Shown piece after piece: positions 32,801-36,032 of a stretch of DNA of 36,032 nt. A program made the position numbers and the translations under genes. The notes below the pieces were generated by a model. It saw only the letters and a program-made list of their open reading frames with translations, did not search any database and was not told where the DNA came from. How positions within the stretch are numbered: the first letter of the stretch is position 1; every line of letters starts with the position of its first letter. Origin of the DNA: a virus; IMG/VR virus record IMGVR_UViG_3300028571_000057, positions 1-36,032 of that record. The stretch is one strand, 5' to 3'.

Positions 32801-33037
32801 GTTAAAGCGGCTCGCAGCTACACTCCAGGCATGTTCGTTCCGTTCTATCTGCGGTCAGCCTACAATCACATGATTCTTGACCAAGTTCAGAATTACGTGG
32901 ACCCGGATGCGCATAAGGCGCGAAGGGCTGACGAACGGGCGAGAAAGAAGAATTTCGGAAACGGGTATTACTGGCCAGCCGGTCAGATGTTCCCGCCCCG
33001 CGCACCCAACATTGGCGCGGCAATAGGCCGGAACTAG
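23840..33037 (+). CDS. Giant polyvalent internal-virion protein (3065 aa)
   Basis: The order of parts is as follows. Residues 1-250 form an N-terminal region with Gly/Ala-rich hydrophobic stretches (about 137-200). Residues 708-800 hold a metallopeptidase-like segment with HEAVH at 711-715. Residues 1027-1170 look like a polyvalent ADP-ribosyltransferase (LHVTRANFDAFDP, GVHFGT, and ALRYWNESEGDGWSYIVWDK). Residues 1197-1647 carry a second HExxH, HEMQH at 1506-1510 in STTLHEMQHAVQD, with GEVEAR near 1611. Residues about 1807-2134 include a VDQIQSDWGQRLRDGG motif (from about 1895), found in phage polyvalent proteins. The rest (2140-3065) is helical with one hydrophobic stretch near 2880-2900, as in gp16-type ejection proteins. 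It probably enters the cell with the DNA and carries early effector enzymes. Segments at 27430-28700 and 29620-29830 are visibly lower in GC, suggesting acquired domains. Domain calls are by memory of motifs. Confidence 0.8.
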   Translation: MFDIKPTITEQQLYSEPTIDLGTPAGMGEVFDSAVKDVWASGQVSSSINNEMDTYARHIKKVKELTGAELVNPALMDGPYVEGARKTFLDELEKLAAKHPDKRADLLPEQDFEDQARGMVRASRLKTGEAWERSDKGIAAWTASLSGSLVGGLSDPINAAAMLATPWVGAGRGLTGMAAAAAKSGAYNAAAEVAMQPFIRSYSESAGMPITLGESAVQVGAAFGLGAGLDALFRGGARGLATYRGLTPILKDDKIVGWRRPGEVDPATIAAPGTLIEPTPLDIPEDLTARAFGDGPDAVAARAEIAKRIDSTNDHLSMETVRKAESGDVTDPATIAAQRKVAEVTGEIERPDVRARIDAEETANATIRKRPTDNIDDDTHLAATKQALAYVADPVNNLPPARVLESGPATGWLRDMREKVEQLQAKVQQELSDDDRKALLMVNTMDRANADPVAAARMLREEPALMTRDLDFGETGLGQARSIATLSDEAFERVASGEYAPEIGALVADHVPEGFQIRALQDLTDRAPTSEASARAMLADMLNGPEYRAAPGESPVTLRERQMDDPYGKEAQAQVQQLESELAEELGRKAAPDPTPVEIITDAIKKADEVRSAVESMAGMLPEGVRVKTYTALSDVPDTVVADMLAANRQRFERASLAYQVADNAEARAAARLELDEALALRGVEAFVDTADANTIWLASYAMNPRGRIAHEAVHILKAQGRIVPEEMAALAAFARESRAFSPSRQASYAEAYKARGTPERVAELLDEEAVAHLIEARANGKLDPVDIPPRVLTILDRIAEFFDSIRNALMGKGFTSTAETTFSARKAQAAEIERLIQTVMNGEAAKRVATQAVMQAEDIKAMAVKPVTPAVKNEIPFDLPRYADPEGNELSFDDVRTIVDQWRYVRNEKWQTQPRSLIPLEAGFIPTPERPTVADFLEYVRQEIGGDKVYSDFDSDRVSDLQISKQMKQDLDRLGVADAKTEREVMQRLEVGGGDGTRFALADLAVRNDAVLLDDVGPNDPHPGRMLALHVTRANFDAFDPTKSKDFGVHFGTQPQSDVFSGLISSREQARVLPVVIDAKNVVDVPDLMMWPANEVAQAVEAKVPSAQGLAAEVAAAPGDAGKDALRKGLTSRGIDALRYWNESEGDGWSYIVWDKGHVTSATSPKDAMFVSGMQPKSDGQAMFSFSDEQIDKMPTTKAKYRLVGGPGDPPLIGEARAALKVMASHIGIVSEQSVEAARGAKFYAKRRELGSPLEAVKQANDNRISEKGNVETMRREATGQSFNYDIEDVDGNRVGRAYGWVVGKEMYFDWLGGWSDEKNTLGIRVIKDLREQVRKDFPQVTKFTGYRVSGARSKADANNKIQSVTMFAFAGERAKTADLEALAKAKKMTEDGKDRTDIWTSTGWFKGVDGKWRFEIDDSSMSLNLPIATRSTMGKAINHPEFFAAYPFFKDHGKGYYDISPKFNYLSPKSRILSGGEGVYRGHWDGIGLDRTLDPANKRSTTLHEMQHAVQDVEEFVLGASPSDKEGLTKISAARRKEVEGAIRIGEAAEKHPDDYTPEEWAIEAARVGKSLGVSDRSIKLASNWNDARAAYQEYRRSDPYARYHDNAGEVEARLVETRRDMTADERRARPPWLDYDVPEDQQIVRFGAGQQNSEPMFALADRDTGQSMRRDQDALGYYSQLDRVLKSFKPTDSVTLDTLAKRGVKTAELEARGLKDAFAGGPVKVGDLQANAGKPVRLNEVVRGRDQTQTFDEWRRESDYAEAAGYNRSLTASQLREARAAYEHESPDDTKWSRHSLDPSNPSYRETVLHLPVSRLDTFEQFRDAYLKRFPGTSDGYMRAAYAQGERAPPRVGYGTAPPDVFQSGHFPEPNITGHLMTSMTRHEGKPVFTVDQIQSDWGQRLRDGGVRDEAKIAGLKARLDEANAAEDKLKPAFADRGQELGLLASLENYGGNLDRMKAEKYSNGKPVHPLAGLLTDEYVKAMQYRKLLWAELNTAEASASGHPLVNTTDQWTNTTLRRAIRMAAEADAEYIAIPHGDTVLSYNPGKDEGMAGFYGTRTMEGIVPKNLRKMLEKLDKESPRPQRVETLATPSGDRGWQDGTSNPFDKSQTGFTVFPLTEKVKASVREEGQALFAMRDERGREKLGAAERAAQLKADLAEIETRFQASGGDEREKLQAKRAVLLNARALEKVLDDIELFRGFAGKFDGTLVSDNARALLVMLEGYGSVNDVPFKDMHFLHKDIVNAMLQRMSNVGWEFRKGAITGDMRRRAMRTSMDNMIKEAAGENTGDPLAKALGKEWLAVQEHLRQRFNAAGGDIPKLEGYFAPQGHDPEMLLMVGQRKWVDYLMAEGMLDRDRMIDYSTGKPFEDAALRDVLSDIWKTVTTAGGNKLDPDNPVMIGKGAMYKRHMDHRVIHFKGADNWLKYQRELGNGDVFAAMHNHINVMARDIAAMERFGANPNLVYQRAKAIIKNEAEMHRSNKIVMDEFADVVRQAWTALQSANRKVLDDAGLLPGLAKSLDELRAMKDSPGAPVRQVVRDAAFAKMEANLAEFEKVFAQLDGKPASGPLVAKGRDLMRDIRNQAGTASVLDKKKSPTSYVDGVLHRADEVWDSYMGVSNVAVNMTLARGLAGTRNIISSGLLVMAPISSVTDFSTQLAARRFSGIPANTQLRSFINAFKSSTKQEMLRAGVGHEVAMAAFQEQALSVDRFSAHQVTGYIADRSHQFSFLSPLTAAQKAGYSHDFMSHMGSLVGVPFDKLDAETQRMFKRHGISRTDWMRLSKVEPDMSSGVPMMTRTVIEDQFGTGLAEKYGIMHLRERAFSTIETGNRARSMWIGNTKPGTRRGELARSEAMFKSFPTMYTMLILGRLYGEMMNGRWGSAAAYGGTVFVFGSILGATAIQLKNLWYGRDPEDMTKPKFWAHAFAQSGGLGLPSDYINSAVDRNQNSMDGLVLGPVYGAGKMVMNATLGNLGQYGREEKTNIGREFVKAARSYTPGMFVPFYLRSAYNHMILDQVQNYVDPDAHKARRADERARKKNFGNGYYWPAGQMFPPRAPNIGAAIGRN

Positions 33038-33052
33038 TGCGTTTTTGTCATA

Positions 33053-33072
33053 CTGATTTAACCGCAAATCAG
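33053..33072. promoter_or_regulatory. Dyad CTGATTT-AACCGC-AAATCAG after the giant gene
   Basis: Perfect 7-bp arms (33053-33059 and 33066-33072) around AACCGC. The centre resembles that of the dyad at 20103-20120 (ACCG). There is no T-run, so it looks more like a binding site or RNA hairpin than a terminator. It lies at the left of the 164-base gap before the tail-fibre genes (33038-33201), which otherwise holds nothing I can support. Confidence 0.4.
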
Positions 33073-33201
33073 CTACTATCGCGACGGGCTCCGCTGGACC
33101 GGCCATTGCCGACACTCCGCTTGAAACCCGTTCCTCATCCATCACGGCTTTGCGTCCTCGCCTCTTTGGCGTGTTGAGCCCATTTACGGGAGCAACGGTG
33201 C

Positions 33202-33960
33202 ATGGCGTTATCATCGGTCAACGCGAGTGTCATCAGTCACCCACCGGTCACGGTGGCGAGTGCCGCAACGTGCAACATCGGCGCGGTGTTGTCGGATCGG
33301 GTTCTCGTTTCAGGAACAACCGGGATCACCTCTTTTGGCACCACGCCGAACGCGCTCCGGTTCGTGACGTTCACCGGCATTTTGACGATTACGCACCACG
33401 CTACGAGCCTAATTCTGATCGGCGGCGCAAGCCTGACGACGGCGGCGAACGATAGCGCGGTGTTTGCATCGGATGGGTCGGGCAACTGGCGCTGCCTGCA
33501 ATACACCACGGGCACGCCTCCAGCGACGACGATTGATGGGATCACTGGACTTCAAGCAGCACTTGACGACAAGCTGGACGCTGCCGACTACACGGCGGCG
33601 GATATCCTGGCGAAGATCAAGACCATCGATGGGACGGGCTCTGGCCTTGATGCCGATCTGCTCGACGGCAACAGCGCATCTGCGTTCATCAAGACGGTCA
33701 ACGGAGTGTCGCCCGATGGGGCTGGCGCGGTCACTGTCTCCATTGCGAGCGGAACACAAGACGTGCGTTTGGGTGCAAGCGTTGTTATCGGGAATAGTGT
33801 TGTTGGGACCGGGGCAGGGGCACAAGCGTCGACAGGGCATGTTGTCACCAGCATCACCTACAATTCAGCCGGGGGCGGGAGCGACGTGACGATCACGGGA
33901 ACATCGCGCCCGATTCAAAAATACGTATCCGGTACGTGGATTACGGTCAGCCAAGTTTAA
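33202..33960 (+). CDS. Tail fibre-like protein (252 aa)
   Basis: The product begins MALSSVNASVISHPPVTVAS and is Ala/Gly/Thr/Val-rich and beta-prone throughout. It has the fibre-type segment ITGLQAALDDKLDAADYTAA (about residues 114-133) and LDADLLDGNSASAFIKTVNG (about 150-169), motifs common in phage tail-fibre and collar repeats. It likely forms a trimeric fibre segment for host adsorption. GGGAG lies before the ATG. Confidence 0.72.
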   Translation: MALSSVNASVISHPPVTVASAATCNIGAVLSDRVLVSGTTGITSFGTTPNALRFVTFTGILTITHHATSLILIGGASLTTAANDSAVFASDGSGNWRCLQYTTGTPPATTIDGITGLQAALDDKLDAADYTAADILAKIKTIDGTGSGLDADLLDGNSASAFIKTVNGVSPDGAGAVTVSIASGTQDVRLGASVVIGNSVVGTGAGAQASTGHVVTSITYNSAGGGSDVTITGTSRPIQKYVSGTWITVSQV

Positions 33961-33973
33961 GGGAGGGCCGCAG

Positions 33974-34663
33974 ATGGTCATCAATCACGGCACGTTTACG
34001 CAATACACGCCAACGGCTCCGGTTGATCCAGAGCCGAACACGGCAGCGGCGCGGCTGGCTGACCGTATGGGATACACCAAACTGTTTGCCAAGCGTGCGG
34101 ACGGGGCCGACTGGTACGACACGACCAGCGCACTCGACGTGGGATTCTATGGGATAGTCATCGGCGGCAAGGTTTACAGCGCATCGACCGACCCGACCGC
34201 GTTCGGCGTCTACCAGTCCGCCACACTGCTTCAATCCACGGGCGAAATCATTCCCGGCTGGTCTTGGGATGGGCAAACGCTACGCCCACCCGAGGCAAAA
34301 CCCCTCTCGGGCGACGACGTGGACAAGGAGCGTGACCGCCGCATGGCGACGTTTGTATTCCATAACGTGGCCTATGACTTCGATGCTGAAAGCCGGGAGA
34401 ATATCCAGGGGGCCTATGTCTTGGCACAGGCCGCTGTTCTTTCTGGCAAGGCACAGGGCGATCTGCGCTGGTTCTCGCTATCAAGCGACTTCAAGTGGAT
34501 CGCGGCAGACAACAGCCTTGTCACTATGGACGCGCAAACAACTATGGCGTTCGGCGCGGCGGCAGCATCTTGGAAGTCGGCCCATATCTTTGCTGGCCGC
34601 ACACTCAAGGACATGACGCCGATCCCGCCCAACTACACCGACAATTCATGGTGGCCCACATGA
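33974..34663 (+). CDS. Tail fibre-associated protein with DUF4376-like domain (229 aa)
   Basis: The N-terminal half is fibre-like and includes WDGQTLRPPEAKP. The C-terminal half (residues about 115-229) matches the DUF4376 pattern: KERDRRMATFVFHNVAYDFD, then AESRENIQGAYVLAQAAVLS, LRWFSLSSDFKWIAADNSLV and MAFGAAAASWKSAHIFAGRT. DUF4376 occurs at the ends of phage tail fibres and in fibre assembly proteins. GGGAGG precedes ATG 33974. It is coupled to the next gene by ATGA. Confidence 0.72.
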   Translation: MVINHGTFTQYTPTAPVDPEPNTAAARLADRMGYTKLFAKRADGADWYDTTSALDVGFYGIVIGGKVYSASTDPTAFGVYQSATLLQSTGEIIPGWSWDGQTLRPPEAKPLSGDDVDKERDRRMATFVFHNVAYDFDAESRENIQGAYVLAQAAVLSGKAQGDLRWFSLSSDFKWIAADNSLVTMDAQTTMAFGAAAASWKSAHIFAGRTLKDMTPIPPNYTDNSWWPT

Positions 34664-34947
34664 GGCGAGAACAGGAAGCCCATTGTTTGGTGGCAGACTT
34701 TGCCAAGGCGGTAGCTGCGCGCGGTCAAACGATCCAGACCCACACCACCAACGAAGTCACGACGGTCAGCCCTGAAATGCTCGACGTAATCCGGCGCATG
34801 GCGGCCAAGATCGAAAGCATTGAGCAGGAATCTCGCGAAGAGATCGCCCGGTTGCAGGCCAAGTGCGATGACTTCGAATCCCGTTGGCAGTCGTTGCGTT
34901 CCGCGTGGTCTCACCATTCTCAACTGTTCGCGGGGTCCGCTCAATGA
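34660..34947 (+). CDS. Small coiled-coil protein in the fibre cluster (95 aa)
   Basis: Start ATG 34660 overlaps the preceding stop (ATGA); an in-frame ATG at 34648 would also be possible and would add four residues. The product begins MRREQEAHCLVADFAKAVAA and has a coiled-coil stretch (about 40-80: MLDVIRRMAAKIESIEQESR and on through EEIARLQAKCDDFESRW). No membrane segment is seen. It could be a fibre chaperone or assembly factor. Its stop overlaps the next ATG. Confidence 0.55.
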   Translation: MRREQEAHCLVADFAKAVAARGQTIQTHTTNEVTTVSPEMLDVIRRMAAKIESIEQESREEIARLQAKCDDFESRWQSLRSAWSHHSQLFAGSAQ

Positions 34948-36032
34948 CGGTTTCGGTTTACTATGCACCGCTCTCTTACGTTGGTAACGGCGCTGTCTCG
35001 TTCGCAGTGACGTGGCCGTTTTTCTCGGCTGCTGAATTGGTTGTTACGCTGGAGCCAACGGACGGGTCGACCGATCCAGTGACGCAAACCCTTGGGGTGC
35101 ACTATTCCGTGTCGGGCGGGGCGGATGCCAACGGCACGCCGTCAGTCGGCACGGTGACGATGGTCACGGCACCCACGACGAGCACGCAAACCCTCAAGAT
35201 CAAGCGGCAAACGGTGTCGCTCCAATCTGTGGCATGGGATGCGTATAGCGCATTCCCTGAAAAGGCCGTCGAGCATGGGTTTGATCGTCGCGCTCTTATC
35301 GAGCAAGAGCTTGCGAACAGGATCGCAACGGCTGAAAGCACGCTGACGGCGAATGCAGATGCGGTGGCCTCTGCGGAAGAGGCTGCTGCAAGCGCGATCG
35401 AAGCGGCTGATGATGCAAGCGCGGCTGCGGCGAGTGCGGCGGCGGCTGCGTCCAGCGAATCCACCACAGCCAGCCTAGCAGCGCAGGTGCTTGCGAACAT
35501 CGCTGTTTCGACGGGTGCTTCAAGCGACGCCACTCGGCTGCTCGACGATATCAGCGCATCTTTCAACGGATCAACTACGACGTTCGCACTGACGATCGGC
35601 GCGGCTCCAGTCACGCCATTGGCTGCGGCACAACTGATCGTGCACCTCAATGGATCGTATCAGATCCCAGGTGCTGGCTACACGCTGTTCACGTCCAACA
35701 TCGTGTTTGCGACTGCCCCGCTTGCTGGTAGCTCATGCGCCATTGTTGAAATCTACGGCCCCGCCGATGAGATCGATGTGGGGTTCGCCATCCAGCGCTC
35801 GAACCACTCCGGGACCCAGGCAATCAGCACTGTGGCCGGGTTGCAGGCGGAATTGGATGGAAAGAGCGCCCTGACCTACACCCCAGCGGGTACGGGTGCC
35901 ACATTGCGAACCATTGTTGCAAAAATATCAGACACACTTAGCGTAAAGGATTTTGGAGCAACCGGCGACGGCACAACCGACGATACCACAGCTATCCAAG
36001 CCTGCTTAACTTACGCTGTCAGTTTAGGCGGC
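34944..36032 (+). CDS. Tail fibre/tailspike, T7-fibre-like N-terminus and beta-helix (partial, runs off the window)
   Basis: ATG 34944 overlaps the preceding stop (ATGA) and the frame is open to the last base (363 codons). The start MTVSVYYAPLSYVGNGAVSF, followed by WPFFSAAELVVTLEPTDGST, is the T7 tail-fibre N-terminal type that docks to the nozzle. An Ala-rich coiled-coil stalk follows (residues about 125-180). The visible end, LSVKDFGATGDGTTDDTTAI with QACL, is the beginning of a pectate-lyase-type beta-helix, the usual receptor-cutting part of a tailspike. It likely recognises and degrades a surface polysaccharide; the catalytic part lies beyond the window. Confidence 0.85.
   Translation, partial: MTVSVYYAPLSYVGNGAVSFAVTWPFFSAAELVVTLEPTDGSTDPVTQTLGVHYSVSGGADANGTPSVGTVTMVTAPTTSTQTLKIKRQTVSLQSVAWDAYSAFPEKAVEHGFDRRALIEQELANRIATAESTLTANADAVASAEEAAASAIEAADDASAAAASAAAAASSESTTASLAAQVLANIAVSTGASSDATRLLDDISASFNGSTTTFALTIGAAPVTPLAAAQLIVHLNGSYQIPGAGYTLFTSNIVFATAPLAGSSCAIVEIYGPADEIDVGFAIQRSNHSGTQAISTVAGLQAELDGKSALTYTPAGTGATLRTIVAKISDTLSVKDFGATGDGTTDDTTAIQACLTYAVSLGG

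Noticed and set aside
1-36032. tRNA, rRNA, CRISPR array, integrase or attachment site
   Set aside because: I looked for regularly spaced repeats, clover-leaf-like stems and tyrosine/serine recombinase motifs and saw none that stand up; the only clear direct repeats flanking an element are the 8-bp transposon target copies.

Overview
The window is best read as part of a short-tailed (podovirus-type, T7-like gene order) phage or prophage genome from an alphaproteobacterium. The order terminase - portal - scaffold - major capsid - tail tubular A - tail tubular B - internal virion proteins - tail fibres is the podophage one. GC-rich codon use, many ATGA/TGATG/GTGA overlaps and the families of the passenger genes point to alphaproteobacteria (rhizobial or related). 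No host housekeeping gene, tRNA, rRNA, CRISPR array or integrase is visible, so I cannot say whether this is a free phage or a resident prophage. No DNA polymerase, helicase or RNA polymerase gene is present; they would have to lie outside the window.

Layout. 1-1086: end of a lysine-rich gene, then tiny coupled genes leading to a NusG-like (NGN+KOW) antiterminator-type gene. 1087-4888: a 3.8-kb IS1595-family element inserted at the very 3' end of that gene, with 36-bp terminal inverted repeats (35/36 identical) and an 8-bp target duplication (CGCAAATC). It carries the transposase plus passenger genes: a winged-helix-type protein, a DUF6471-type protein, a HicB-like protein with a small partner, and a coiled-coil/winged-helix protein. 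4897-5684: phage sequence resumes with two small genes and a structured intergenic stretch. 5685-8419: small membrane proteins, a coiled-coil membrane protein, a HExxH protein, several very small coupled genes, and two terminase-proximal genes (DUF5681-like and HTH). 8416-19717: packaging, head and tail-tube operon. 19718-20320: a reverse-strand HTH (excisionase/AlpA-like) gene with dyad repeats, set in the middle of the structural module. 20321-33037: two very large ejection/internal-virion-type genes (1082 and 3065 aa) separated by a reverse-strand membrane-protein gene. 33202-36032: tail-fibre genes, the last one running off the window.

How it works together (inference): the NusG-like protein probably adjusts phage transcription; the packaging motor and portal fill a capsid built from the 300-aa coat protein on the 295-aa scaffold; tubular proteins A and B close the tail. 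The 159-, 1082- and 3065-aa proteins would be ejected, the 1082-aa one carrying a NlpC/P60-CHAP-like peptidase and a 3D-like domain for cell-wall digestion. The 3065-aa protein is a polyvalent protein with two HExxH segments, an ADP-ribosyltransferase-like domain and a QSDW-type domain. The most notable observations are the precisely reconstructable insertion of the passenger-rich IS1595 element, the mosaic composition of the giant polyvalent gene, and the reverse-strand regulatory gene inside the morphogenesis operon.
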